This document shows positions 1 through 13,535 of a stretch of DNA of 64,000 nt, in pieces. Position numbers and translations under genes: made by a program. Origin of the DNA: Amyelois transitella (taxonomy: Eukaryota; Arthropoda; Insecta; Lepidoptera; Pyralidae). The DNA is taken from contig NC_083517.1 in NCBI RefSeq assembly GCF_032362555.1, positions 5,352,001 to 5,416,000 of the forward strand, given 5' to 3'. Below the pieces are notes generated by a model. That model searched no databases and was not told where the DNA came from. It worked only from the letters and a program-made list of their open reading frames with translations. The stretch's first letter is position 1. Every line of letters starts with the position of its first letter.

Positions 1-3000
1 ATATTACTGAATGATTTGTACCACCATTGTCTGTTCAAAGAATAAGCAGTTTATGCAGTTAATTAAAGGTAGATATACAATATGTAATGTACCTACAACG
101 TTCCAAGTGTTCTACATCTTAGTAATTTTACATATGTATAGGTAATTTTATTTTGGTACGTGCTTACGTCCATGTAATATTGAGAGAAAACGTTTGTATT
201 TTTGTTTCTAACGAATAAACTTATAAACCACTTGACGGATTGTAACAAAATTTGACCTTTAGGAGGAAAAAGAGCTATATTTTATATCGCTGTTGAGCAC
301 GGGTGTGAGTCTATGGTGAAACTGCGCGCGGAAAGCTAGTTAAATGTATAAAGTGGAAAAGGATGTGCACAAAGAATTTTTCGCAATAAATATATTTAAT
401 TGTTTAATGATTGAATGTACCTATCTTATAAAAAACCTCTTACAATTATAACACGTATTATATTTATGTGTTCCATACACAGTTACTTTATATATTTTTT
501 TATATTTCTGGACTGTTCTCTTTATAATAAATTACTTATATTTGCCTGATGCATGCAATCATAACCATGTTACTACGTATTTAGTGAATTAACATAAGGT
601 AAAAAATACCCATCATAAAGTGAATCGAAAGTACTCCAACCCTGCAGCAATGAAAGCTGTATGTATATTTAAAAATTTTATAAGCGATGCGTTATATAAA
701 TTCCGAACATGGGCGCGACAGTTCACGATCAGAAAAGTGTCGTAATAACATGGCAATAAGTTATAAAATTCTTTGAAATCGTTTCATCCGTCGGTTCTCA
801 TTATGAATAATTCTCTGGCAGAAGTTTTTCGAAAACTGTGTACACAACGCGAATTCATAAACAGCGGCCGTAGATTTTTTTAGCACATTAACTGTTTGTA
901 CGATAAAGTGCGCTAATTTAAGTTTGTACGATAAAGTGCGTTAAGCTTGCCAAAAAAAATCTCATTCCATTCTATTTTAAACTAGAGAACACCCCAAGTC
1001 CACCTGCGTAAAACGAACAATCATCTTATTTCCCGCTCCCGCGAATATCATCTCCACCACACATCATCATCATCACACACTTAGTGCACCCCTAGACTAC
1101 ATAAAGAACCTATACCCAGCGTTTATGTCAGTGTCTTCTCTAATATATTTTAAATATGAAATTCCTGTTATTATGTAATGAAAACTTGTGCTTATAAAAT
1201 AGCATGTATTTAAGATACGCAATCATACTTACCATTGAAGAAAACTCACATACTGCTGGAATATTTTTTATGACTCATTAGTATAAACAGAGTAAACATT
1301 TACAAGTTACATGGGCTACATCTTAGAGCAACACGGGCTATTCGAGTCGGAAGCACATGCTGCTTGAAGGACTACGGGAATACTTGGCAAAATCCACGGA
1401 CAAAAGCTAAACTTTTATTTGAATTCGGTTCAACAGAGCTTGTTCCTTTTTTACTTTTTTAAACAGTCAGATATTCAAGATTTATTTTTGGGTTTAAACA
1501 AAATGATCACGACATGCCACAGTTCTGTTTATCTAGCACGGACTTGTGACTCGCTCGTGAAGAAGCGGAGGACTTTTTACCATTTCTCGGAAGTGTCGAA
1601 GGCGGCGTGCGAAGTGATAAAATACTTGACCATGTAAGGCAACGAGTATAAAGACAATGCGAGTGTTTTTGTTGGCGGTAGCAATCCTAGATCATTACAA
1701 TAGCATAAAGTAGCCAGTTATGAGCTGGCCTGCGCTGTGAGAACGAGACATATAACCGGTTAGCAACGAGTTTTTGTTAGAAAAAATATGCCACGTAACT
1801 CGAGTAATTTCTAAAATGCTGGATATCCAGTTGTTTTGTCATTAGACTTGTTCATATGCTGAATCTGTTACTTAGGTATTTTAGTGCGAGAAGAATATCG
1901 CTACTTGTGCAGGAATTATAACATAAAAGGCCGATCTCGAATTATCGATACACCGCGAACAACCGATCCATAAAAGTCAGAAAAAGAAAAATCGAGTATC
2001 GTATAAAATCGCATCGGCAGAGATAAGGGCGGCGACGCGTTCGTGCCGCGTAGCCCACGGCTGTGGCTCGATATTTCATGAAACACCCGATTTATATTCG
2101 CTGCCGTCTGCGGTGCTCCAGCAAAACTTTAATGTTCACCGTTCGTAATCATTACTAAAATGAGAATATGAAAAAAGGGCCATATCGTAAACAAAAAATG
2201 AACACAAGAAACCTTGGCTTTAAACTTTTATTTCACCTGTTGATCTGATCAGTTCGCCTACATCCTTTTTAATTTAATATTTATATATTTTCCATCGATC
2301 GCGTCCTAATGGCACTTCTTGCTTCAAACTTTTATAGCAGCAATTTATCGACGGACATCTATAAATTGACGATATTTTATGCCAAAAATCTATACCGTGA
2401 CATAAAATTACATGTACTCGTATATTTTTACGACTTACGGTAATCCGCAGTAGAGGTATAATGGTGTCGAACCGCGCACCTTATAATAATAATGTGAAAG
2501 CAAACAACAAAAGTATGTGAGACTCGGCTATTAAACTAATCCCGTGATATTCATTAGGTAATTTCAATTTTATAGTCCCAGGCTCAACTAGTGGCATAAA
2601 CCGTTCATATAAATCTATATATTTGATGATGTCTATAAAGTAACGTTAGGTAGATAATAGATGTCGCAGGTTCAATTGCAGCTGGATGTCAATAGAATTT
2701 CTTAATAAAGGATCATTGCTCAAATTGATTAAAGATTTGTTAATATTACGTCCACAGTTAAAGATAAATGACTTTATCTACTTTTATGTCGTAATTTACC
2801 AAATATTTTGTATTGTTATCCGCTGGAGACAATTGATAATTCGCGTGATATAAGTTATTCACGTGGTTTGTTTCATTAGGAATAGATGCAATTGAAATTG
2901 ATAACTCATATAAATACTTTTTTGCTAATGTCCACTCATCCGTCTATTGCAGTCTTCATAAGATCCTTTTCAGGAGTAAGGCCGGTTTTCCTAATGTTAT

Positions 3001-4039
3001 TTAATTTTAAAAATCCTCAGAAGAGTAATAGAGACGTCAAAGCGGTTACCACCGCTTGTCATTCAGCAGTTATCTGCTGGCCGCATCGCACATTAGCTGG
3101 TCGCTCACCAGTTTGCTTAAGATGCTAATCTTGGATTACATGTGTTAGGGAGTGTGATCGTTACTCTGGATTAAATTTTTTAATGGAAATTTGAACGCGG
3201 CGGTAATCTGCCTGATGGTAAGCAAGATGAGGTCTAAGGTAGCACACGAAAGCACAAATAATGCTTATTCAATTTTGAATCGAAAACTCCTGTAGTGGTA
3301 ATGGAAACAGAAAGTCACGGAGAGAATTATGAATGACTTCGAGAAGACACATGTTTTGTCTTTGTTCTATTTCTGTTACTATATGTAAGAGAAAAAAAAT
3401 CTAAGATGAACCATGAGAAAAAAAAATACATGTCTTGCCAACGTACCTGTATGTATAAATGAATAAATCCGCAGATTGCGGGATGTCCTGGGTTCCTGAG
3501 GTAGATTAATTTTATCATTTATTTATTTATTTACGCCAATACAACAATTATAGTACATCTCTTATAGTGTTTGGCAAATAATTGTTAAACGTTGCAAAAT
3601 AGAATATTGATAGTCTACATTTGAAACATATGACATACTATGTATAAAAATAGAGGTAGCAAGAGGAATATGAGGATCGTAATTATGGAACTATAGTAAC
3701 TTCCACTACTGTCGCAAAAAGACATAGATTACGGTTTATATCAATGTATTCATAACTTTCGGCCGTACCCTTTAGAACAAAAGACATCAACGCGTCGAGT
3801 GCTATTGAATCAATCTGTTTTTTCGTACACTTACTACATGTAGTATTTACAATTATGCATTTTTTGTTTAAAGACCATTTACTGTGCATTAATATCTTAA
3901 ACTGGTTTAAATTTATATTCTGAAAGAATCTTAGTTAATATACTACACAAAGGCAAAGATTCAGTCTTTCAGCTTTCAGTATTTTCAAGAGTTTTGATAT
4001 AGATATTATGTATAGTCCGAACTTAATAAATCAAAACCG

Positions 4040-4096
4040 AAGCCGAACATACTGAACACGAGAACATCACTTTTCGTGTTCAGTATGATTCGGCTT
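4040..4096. repeat. hairpin, 22/23-nt arms, 12-nt loop
   Basis: Arms 4040-4061 and 4074-4096 are inverted complements with a single one-base bulge. The size suits a small foldback RNA or the remnant of a foldback transposon. It lies inside the fat intron. Confidence 0.8.
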
Positions 4097-4456
4097 TAAT
4101 ACTTATAACTGTGACAGGTATATGCCCTTATCTCGTCTTTCGCTGATGGATCGATGTAAAAAGACGTTCTTATTGCTCATACTATGAGCTCTTATTCTTT
4201 AATCGAGAGGGCTTTTAAAGGGAGCCGAATTATTTTTAAAAAACTTCTGTAATTCTTTATTTAGATTGAACTCTTTGTTTTGGTATAGCTTATATTGTAA
4301 CTTATAAAAAAGTGAAAAGACATACTGTATGGAATAAATAAACATATATCTAACTCTCGATCTCTTTATTGAAAATAAATCATCTAAGTGAAGTATTCAT
4401 ATTAATAAAAGAAAATATCTTAGTGTGACTACGCCGTTGCAAAAAAAAATCGAGAC

Positions 4457-4508
4457 AATATTTCGTAGCCATTATAAATTCTATATATTTTATTGGCTAC
4501 GAAATATT
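4457..4508. repeat. hairpin, perfect 15-bp arms
   Basis: Arm 4457-4471 (aatatttcgtagcca) is the exact inverted complement of 4494-4508, with a 22-nt AT-rich loop. Only about 360 bases separate it from the hairpin at 4040. Confidence 0.8.
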
Positions 4509-4908
4509 AGGAGAAAGAAATAAGTATAGTTGGGTATGAAACTGGTTATGAAAAAACCAACCTTACACTATAATAAATCATGACGAAGTCGATTTCTTAT
4601 CATTAGATAGTTTACCGAGGACAATTCCGTATGCGCGCACACAGCACATGTGTAAGAATATAATAAATTGATACAGGTACAAAACATGGCCTCCTACTAT
4701 CGATGCCTCCTACTAATAAACTATGGCCGAACCAAGCCACAATAGAACATGTCAGATTAAAAGATGAATGATCTTGATTTCGGTACCCGTTTCTACCTGA
4801 GATAAAATACCACGATTGTGAACAATCAAACGTTGGATTTAAAACTACCAAACATATTCCTTTATTTTAAACCAGCTCTTGTACGCGACTATGCCTGTAT
4901 GGTTATTA

Positions 4909-5040
4909 TAAATAAATACAAATATATACGGGACAGATTACACAGATTGAGTTAGCCTCGAAGTAAGTTCGAGACTTGTGTGACAAGATACTAACCCAAC
5001 GATACTATATTTTATAATAAATACTTATGTAGATAAATAT
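4909..5040 (-). mobile_element. tRNA-derived SINE, tail half
   Basis: This is the reverse complement of the 3' body of the SINE seen at 46192-46447. Shared landmarks are the 'gttagcctcgaagta' segment, the 'actatattttataataaatac' type run and the closing 'agataaatat'. A matching head fragment in the same orientation follows at 5571-5661. The pair may be one copy separated by about 530 bases of unrelated DNA, or two fragments. Confidence 0.8.
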
Positions 5041-5570
5041 GAAGATCTGGTATATAAATTTAAGACCTTGTTTTGATAGATAGATAGATAATTCATTTAT
5101 TTGATTTGCTACACACGATTTACAATTTCATATGAAATACAAATTAATAGGGTGTGAGTTGCAGCAATACAAAAAGGTCACAACTCAACGAATTTATTGT
5201 TGTAGAGCAATACGCTGATTTTCAGTTATGACCTAGGTGCTAGTGCAGGTCATGTTATGCAAATAAAAATTTTAATTTGAACTTCCAAGACCATGGCCAA
5301 TCCTAAAACAGAATAATAAGATGCCCAATAAACAGTTATAACTAGTTTAGGAAATAAGTGTTATATTTTTGTAACATTTTCTGTTTTGTTAGACGGACGG
5401 TGGACGGAGCTTGTTGGATGGGCATAGCCCCAAAAATACCTACAGGCTAGACCTAGTTTGGATGCTTTGTCGATAGTCTGTCAGGTAATTTATTTAGCAT
5501 TTACTATATAAATTTCACAATACCTAGCTACCAATGTATGCAACTATGGTAATATATTTTTTTAAATCTA

Positions 5571-5661
5571 AGAAATTTCGTTTCATCATGCCCTGGCCGT
5601 GATTCGAATCTGGGACCTCGATGTCACAAGCAAGCGCACTACCGCCGCGCCACAGAGACCG
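5571..5661 (-). mobile_element. tRNA-derived SINE, head half
   Basis: Read on the minus strand it carries the tRNA-like head: a degenerate A box (tggcgcggcgg) and a B box-like gattcgaat segment, then 'ggccagggcatgatg'. It has the same orientation as the tail fragment at 4909-5040. The intervening 530 bases contain an inverted 'tgtgagttgcagcaatac/ggtcacaactcaac' area but nothing I can name. Confidence 0.8.
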
Positions 5662-6610
5662 AAAAAAAACTTGAATCATAAGTTCAGCTCCTTAGCACCA
5701 TAATAGGTAGCCTTATATTACAACTAGTTACATGCAAAATTTCAAAATTTATACCCAGCAGTTTGCGTATGTTGATATGTCAGTCAATCAGTCAATTTCC
5801 TCTTTATATATTTAGATAGGTATTGAAACTTTATTCACAATTCAATACGACTAAATTTTCATTCATCGACGCCGTAGCTAATTATGGTAGGATTGCGTTT
5901 ATATTTTAGTTGGAATTGTACAATCTCGCGCGAACCTGGGCTGCATATTGAAGGTACGGAGTGTCGGATATCCGACGGCAGAATAGAAGTACAGTCGATC
6001 AAATATATAAGTAAACAGTCACCACCATTTTTAATTGCTTATTTTATGAAACCTGACTTACATAATGGGTATGCCAAGTTCTTAATTGCTTTAAAACTAA
6101 TATATCAGATTTATTTAATTCCCTGATTTGTATTGTGAATTTGCAAGTTATTAACGTGAATATTGTTTAATAATAGACAAATTATGAAAATATAAATAAA
6201 ACTATATCCCTATTAAATCTAGCTTCTTAACCTAGCCCGAAGGCTGCGTCGCTGCCGACTGTACCCGCAAGCCGAACAATGGCTGCTAATAATAAGGGAC
6301 GTCGTATTTACGAGCATACGTGCCCTCAGAGCTGAGACGAGCTGGCCCTATTGTACTCGGACCTCCTATGATTATTTCAGTCCCTTACACTTCCAGAAAT
6401 CCCCTTTTTAAGTTAGATTTTATGGTCTCTAGATGAAATGAATCAGGCGTTCGCTACGTAAATCTAATTTACGATATACCGAAACACTCATTGCGGTGGA
6501 ATTGTGAGTGGGCTGTAAGTCATTTCCAAGGTATAACTTAAAGGCCTAGTTAGATTCATATTGTACGTTTCAAGACATGTAGGTTTTACTTTTACTTACA
6601 TTTATACTTA

Positions 6611-7170
6611 CTAGGAATACGGCCGTGGCTCTGCCCGCATGAAAAAAATCCTATTTATGTCCTTTACTATCCTATTTAAGTACATCCCTAGACCAAGGCA
6701 GTGTGGAACATCGTGAAATAATTTAAAATTTCTGGGAACTGAATATGGGACCATGATCCAGGTGAGAATCCCTCCATTTGTGTTATCTAGAAGCCACGGC
6801 AATCGCGTTGTTATTAACATTCCTAGTAAGTAAGAGGTTGGCAAAAAGGACAAGACAAAATGTAAGACACCGTCTGTATGACTCCGCATATTGATATTGA
6901 TGACATAAGTAAAAGTGACTCCTCTCTTTGCATCTACAACATCAGGAAACAGCCTATCTAAAGACATCCATGTCACTAAAAGCAAAGTATTCTTAGCAGA
7001 CCAAATGTAATTTCAAATTGGAGCAAACCTAGGGCTACTTTTCTGGGAGAATTGAACCAGGAAAATATTGCAACACGATTGTATTCTTTATGTAACAAGA
7101 TTGCATTGAATGACAACTCGGTACGTATCTTACTTAAATTTGATGTAGTAGTAAATTTTATACTGGTCAC
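6611..7170 (-). other. unrecognised open frames, possible transposon relic
   Basis: Two abutting minus-strand open frames cover this stretch; the longer runs from an ATG at 6967 to 6611. The translation is hydrophobic in the middle and matches no family I recognise. There are no splice sites or motifs to support a host gene. It may be a degraded mobile-element fragment, and calling it a gene would be unsafe. Confidence 0.2.
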
Positions 7171-8029
7171 TAACGCTTACTGAACAGCCTACGCTGACCT
7201 AAATTCATGCGCCTGCGCACCCGGCGCCCGCCAATCATATGCAGCCATTCAAACCGCGCCGGCGCCGACCCCGGTACCTATAAATACTACTACAGATAAC
7301 TAAGAAATAATTGACTGAATTACTATTATTAATTCTGTGCTAATTGTCAAGATAAATTATGAATCATATTTTCAAAAACAAAACTTTAAGTACGTCCAAA
7401 GTAAAACTGACTGAAGGATAGCCAAATCTTTGCCAAAAAAACGACATCAAGAATTAACTGCAAAGGCAAAAGTTAAACTTAAATGCCTACTTTTTGGTTT
7501 TTTATACGTCCACGAGACGGATTAACAAAGTGAGAATGAAATTATTTTTGGTGCATAAAGAACAAATAAAACTTTAACATCTTATTCTAACTTAGTTGCT
7601 ACCAAAAGATTCCACTTTACTTTATGCCATGACATGTTGATGACACTGGTTTTCAGTGAGACCTTATATAACTGTCAGATAGCTCTACGTACAACGACAA
7701 GAACTAAAAAAATCAACGATTGCTGAAGTCGTTATAAGAAAGACTTATATTTATGAGTCCAACTTACTTACTGAAAAACTAAAGGTATATATAGCTGTGC
7801 TTTACAGTTAAATTTTAGCGTGTAAAACCGCAGCGAGCGACTAGTATCTTAACAGCGCATGTGTTCGCTATGTTAACAAAATATCTCAATAACCCCATGA
7901 CTTAGAATAACAAATGGGTTTTGTTAAAATGCTAAGTTACTACGCTTAAGGGTATTGACATCTAATTTCTGAGAGAAAATTTCTACAGTTAAACAACGTT
8001 ATGCTAATAAGCATTTTCTACATACAATA

Positions 8030-8095
8030 CGATCACGCCTCTTTCCACGGGATAGGTAGAAGCTGCATCTTTCCACCTACCACGATGCCCCTATA
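8030..8095 (+). repeat. dispersed repeat, 'tcacgcctctttcc' family
   Basis: A diverged copy of the family also seen at 39183-39285 and 56958-57060. Its landmarks are 'tcacgcctctttcc', 'aggtag', 'tttccac' and 'taccacgat'. This family is widespread in moth DNA in my experience; its class (LINE tail or SINE) is uncertain. Confidence 0.6.
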
Positions 8096-8387
8096 CTTCT
8101 TTTGTATTGTTTATATTAATCAATGTTTTGGTTTCCAAACTTGTATTTATTGGCTCTATCTATCTCGTAACGTGATAATATGTGTCCACTACTTACCAAA
8201 TCGAGTAAATAATATGTGCATAGAGTATGAAAAACGTGTTGTACAGATGGATGTTATGTAAATATGGTAACAATTTACTTAAAGATATTTCCATTTTAAA
8301 ACTTGACAGACTCAAACAGCTTTTCTTTTCGGACAGTGTAATAAATATATTATTCTTGGATAACATTACAGTATTAAACAATAAATT

Positions 8388-8624
8388 AATATATATGGGA
8401 CAAATTACACGGACTGAGTTAGCCTCGAAGTATACTCGAAACTTGCGGTACAAGATACTAACTCAATGTCACTATATTTTATAATATATGTATACTTATA
8501 TAGATAAATATCCAAGACCCAGACTAATCAGTAATGTTAATTTCTCATCATGCCATGTCTGGAATTCGAACCCGAAACCTTCAGTATAACAGACAAGCGC
8601 ACTACCGCTGCGCCACATAGGCCG
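8388..8624 (-). mobile_element. tRNA-derived SINE, nearly complete
   Basis: The most complete minus-strand copy. On that strand it starts cggcctatgtggcgcagcgg (tRNA A box), continues through a B box-like ggttcgaattcc segment, then 'catgatgagaaatt', the 'tatctatataagtat' body and the 'gttagcctcgaagta' region to a tail ending near 'tgtcccatatat'. Length is about 237 bases. It defines the 5' boundary of the family used to interpret the copy inside env at 46192. Confidence 0.88.
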
Positions 8625-11600
8625 TATTAAATTTTTACCGAGGCCAATAGGAAATCATTAGCCAAATATTTTTTTTTATATTTCTGTGTAAAGCGAAGAT
8701 ATGAATTGTAGTATTTATTACGTAGAGCCGCGTCACGAAAGAAAACTTAGTTTGAGGTAAGCTTAATATGTCTGATTTGCCCCTATCCTCTGTATACATA
8801 ACTTACGTAGTTCAGATAATACATGGTTTTACAAAACCTCAACAAAAATATATTAATTTGTTCAGCATTTTCTATAGGCTGTAAAGTATCCCTGCTAGAC
8901 TAGGTCTTAAAATAAAATATTATTCTAACTTGTTCAAAAATTAATTCACGTGACAAAAGTATTCTCAATCCGGAAACACATGCTTAGGTCATAACAAATG
9001 ACAGTCACTTAGGCCAAAGTAACTTCGATATTTCAAGCCTCAGTTAAGTTATTGGTCTTTATTAATAATGTACCTTTCTTAACTTAATCTGACTTGAAAG
9101 GCATTGAGTTTCAAGGCGCGTAGGCATTACATTGTTTTGAACATTTTGTAAAAATTGTACTTTGTGTGCAATGTGCTTATACACACATTGATCATTGTAT
9201 TAAATTGATAAGTTCTCGTAAGTTTTTTCGCTATTTATGAAATTAAATTTGTTTTAAATGTAGACCTCTCGAAATAATGGCATTTTCTTCTATTTATTTA
9301 GCATTTTTCAACCATTATTGTGTAGGCCTCTTAAAATTTTTCCATTCCTTTATATTGATCACTTTGAATATATTTGAGCCTGCTATTGAGTAAATATTAT
9401 TTAATGGATAAACTGTACTAAATCATTTCACACCGCGATCTATCACTTACATGCTACTTTTAGCGGACCACGGCGTAGGCGCAGGCGCGGGTTTCGAAGC
9501 AAACAACTAAGGAGGCAACCAAGAAAATGTTAACGCGAAAGATCATATAATATTTCCGATTGCATTTTCAGAGATATTTGAAAAAAAGCAATCGTAACTC
9601 GTTAGCTAGCATAGTTGGAACTTATAGAATCAAAGTATCTCTTGAGAGTAAGCGCTATGTCATTGCTCGAGCTGAACAAAAAATCTATTGAATCGAATAT
9701 TGTAATGTCAAAATTCCATTTTATGTAGTTATAATTTGTTATAATGTGTCAGCATAAGATCAGGTTCACAGCCAGAAAAAGAATGTTATGAACCTATTAA
9801 ATCTTCGTAAAATTAGATATGACCCACCTACTTTAGACAGCTTTGAACATGACTCTATGCAAAGTAGTTTTACATCTATTTATAAAAACGAAAATCTCAT
9901 TCATCACGAAATCTCATAAACTTTTCAGCCAATAAAGACGAAATTTGGCAAAAAGACAGATTGTAACAAGGAATCGTCCGGTTAAGGATTTTTGGAAATT
10001 CTATTATATTATAATAACGGGATATTTCATTTAAAAATATTCAATACCGCATGGGTATTTTGAATACGTAAAATTTTTCGTGTTGTATTGTATATATTTT
10101 TAAATAACAGTAAATTTTAATGTTATGTCGACTCTATGCTTTTTAAGAACTAAAGAATACGAACGATTGAGTGGCCATAGGGAGGCGTGTGGGCCGTCGA
10201 GAGCTATTGAAGCTTTAGTCTTTTTTGAAAGCGCATCGTACCAGGCCTCCGTCGTAAGGCTGGGCTTGCCATTGTCCCCATCTACTAAAATAGCCCGCAT
10301 TTACTGGCAAGTGTAAGAATAAAATGACATCTGAGTTGTATATTACATTTCCACCAAAGTAAATGATTTATTAGGGCTATATTCTCTGAAAACGGCGATT
10401 GAAGCAGCACTATGGCGAACTTAATTAGTTTTCATTTTTATGATCCATATGTTACTACTTTAGCGTAAATTGGAATAGGTGTACCGTTAAATAATTAACT
10501 CGACATATATAATATTCTATAGCAATATTACTGAGAATAAACTTTAATTCTAACGGACCCATGGCTAAACAATTTTATATCCAGCATAAAGCACGTAGAG
10601 TCGAGATGGCGCAATCAATTGGAGAAATGTTTGTAATTGAGTACACAACTCGCTATAATCTGTATAATAAATTCTGGTGCCATAATTCTCTGTATTGTCT
10701 GTGGTGAAGGGCCTATAAAGATGCGCTAATGCGTAGGGCAAGCTGTAAAAATCGCTTCTCTTGAGCGCCGAGATAGCGTCTATCGCGGCGATTACTCAAC
10801 GGGCATCGGCAGGATAAAGCGCATCCTTCTATCGCTTTGTTGTTGTCGTGAACCACTAAAGACAAAATGGCGTTTTTACCTATATAAATACCTACTCCTA
10901 GTATAACAATGACTAATATGTCAATAAATTTCGCGTTGTGTGGTGTTTTCAGCACTTTAGAAGAGGACCACTCGATATTATACCCGGATTGGTGTCATAA
11001 CAGTCGATTAAGGGAATAAGTATTTTCATTTGTCGCAAAAAGGCTACTGAAGATGTGTAAAGGTTTAACCGCTCTCTTAGCGAACCCTGGGCAGAAGTCG
11101 CAACTGAAACACGCAAAAATGAAAGAGAAATTATGTACTTAATAATCAGTCAGGATCAATGCTTTACATACTTGTACATTTCAGCAGCTTGACGTAATGA
11201 AACATACATGTAAATACATATTTTCACAGATGGTGGAATGGTTTATTTTAACCATGAACTTAGAAAATTTTATTTTAGTCCACGTTCTTAACCACGAGGC
11301 AAAACCATGTGCACGTTAAGATTTTTTAGATTTTTAATTGATATTAGGTAGTTCTTTATTGAGTCCACCTCAGAGAATCCCAGAGCAAGGAGATATAAAT
11401 CATTGTCATAAATATTTTCTCCAAGACTAATACGTTACAATAAGAAGTAATCAGTAGTTAATGTACTTTTATACCGAAATGATATATAATATGCTTAAGC
11501 TTATGAATATTTGAAACTTATATAATTAAAATCAAAATTTAATTAATATCATGTTTGTAATTACCAACAGAACCAACAAACTACCATATAGCTATATGAA

Positions 11601-12348
11601 GAAATTTAAACTATGCATGTTGGTTAGCCTCGATAAAATCAATTTTGTACTTTACTGTTGGATGTCATAATAAATATGGCTATATAGCTTTTCATTTCCA
11701 ACTTCATTTAGGTTTAACTACCGTTGCACCGTTCATCTGAAAAGAAATCTTAATAACAAATATTTTTGGGTCAAAATTGAGTAAGCGCATGTTCTGGTAC
11801 GATCTTACCTTTCTCATGTTTCGTGGACAGTATTTATTTTTGTGTGAGTCCAAATTCTTGTTAGAATCAAGCGGTGAAGAGAAACAGGTTTGGAATTGTA
11901 TCTCGTTTTAATATGTGGATAGTAACACCCCGAGTTGACTGGTTAATAAGTACCTACCTACCTACTTATATTTACCTTGTTTTCGTATTAAATTTGAATT
12001 GCCACCTATTTGTGAGTATTATTGACGCCATCCTAATCGTAATTACCTTTCGATCGTTAAATAAGAAAATAAAGACTACATATGGTAAATAAAATACACC
12101 ATCTCAAATTTTTATTGCGGTTCGGCCGGACTTTCGATAAGTAATAAATATGACGTAATAAACTTGACATGCTTATTATTAACTCTACTTGAACTATTGA
12201 GTAGATAAAATTCATATTATTTTACAGTTCTGTTATAACAAAGTATGAATTTGGATGACGCAAAGAATTTCGTTTATTGTCCCATTTATTTAATGGTGCC
12301 ACAAAGAGTAAACTAAACTTAAAACAATGTAAACGTAGCAATATAAAC

Positions 12349-12482
12349 TCACACATATAACGACTCTATACCTTATGAGGTAGACAGAGCCCCTAGATAA
12401 AAGACTCAAAAGTTACAATTAGTTTCAGTTATGGATATAGTGTAGAGACAGCTAGCTAGCCCATCTCCCAAATGAGCAAGAA
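12349..12482 (+). repeat. dispersed repeat, 'cacgtctatatccctt' family, diverged
   Basis: A diverged copy: 'cgactctataccttatgagg' then 'tagacagagcc', 'agttatgga' and 'gctagctagcccatc', in the same order as the better copy at 26649-26877. Confidence 0.6.
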
Positions 12483-13377
12483 TGTAGTAGTGTAAGAAAG
12501 AAAAATAGAATTTTAATATTGACGAAACTAACACGGATATTCACCCTTTTGCATTGAATCAGTATGCCGTCCTCATATAGTGAGAATGAATTAAAGTCAA
12601 GATGTTACGATTCGATGAGGAACAATGGCGAGTTTATTACATAAAAACAAAATGCAGACAAAATACTGACGGGACGTACTGGCGAGGACCAGTAGGGTAT
12701 TAATTAAGAGTAGGGTGACAAGCAAGTACTTGGTAATAAGGAATATTTAGTCACAAATACACCCACACAAACGTAAGACAACATTGATAAAAATTATTGC
12801 TCTGTATTTTCTTTGATGATGAGGTAAATTTTATTAGTATGCATTTTTGATTGATTGATATGCACAATAACACCTACTTTTAAAAAATCCCCGAATATAT
12901 AGTATGTGTGTCAGTTTTTAACTATTTAACAGATTATAAAGTTTTTAACGCCTTACATTCTAGCAAACACTTTATACATCAATACGTTTGCATAAAAGTG
13001 TATATGACGTTAAATTATCTATCTAAATTTGAAGCCCTTGAACATTTATGAATTAACTTAACAATAGTAGGTAGTTACATTTAGTCAATGCAATAAGTAA
13101 TTGGATGCTGGTAAACCATATACCTACGATAATATGAATAGAACTTTAGGTTTATACCAACATGCTACATTTCAATTCCATAACATTAATAAAATAGAAA
13201 AGTGGTGATTTGTTAAGTAAAAGTGAAAAAACAAATTGAACATTAGAAATTCTTATAAATTAACATATCTACTCAATAATAATATATAATATAATTTGAT
13301 TACAACAGTATATATACTTGTAATATAAATATACAAATGTGTCAATTAAGCCAATTGCAAAGGGTCCAAAGTCAGAA

Positions 13378-13535
13378 ATTAGTGGTGATCATGGCGCGCC
13401 TAATTAACGAAAAACTGTCGCCGGGCCGGAACGGGGTCTCAGAAAGGCAGCACGTACTACACGCGTGTATTGGCCGAGTGGAAACTCAAAAAATCGTTTA
13501 AAAATCGTTCGCTCCGCCCACCACCGCCCAGTGAC
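13378..13535. other. GC-rich island in fat intron
   Basis: A block rich in CpG (ggcgcgcc, cgccgggccgg, cacgcg, ccgcccaccaccgccc) within very AT-rich DNA. No convincing coding frame or splice pair is present. It could be an enhancer, an unrecognised exon, or simply an older repeat. Confidence 0.3.

Noticed and set aside
10100..10316. Overlapping open frames on both strands near 10.1-10.3 kb
   Set aside because: Both are short, and neither has a recognised domain or splice context. A GC shift suggests an old mobile-element fragment.
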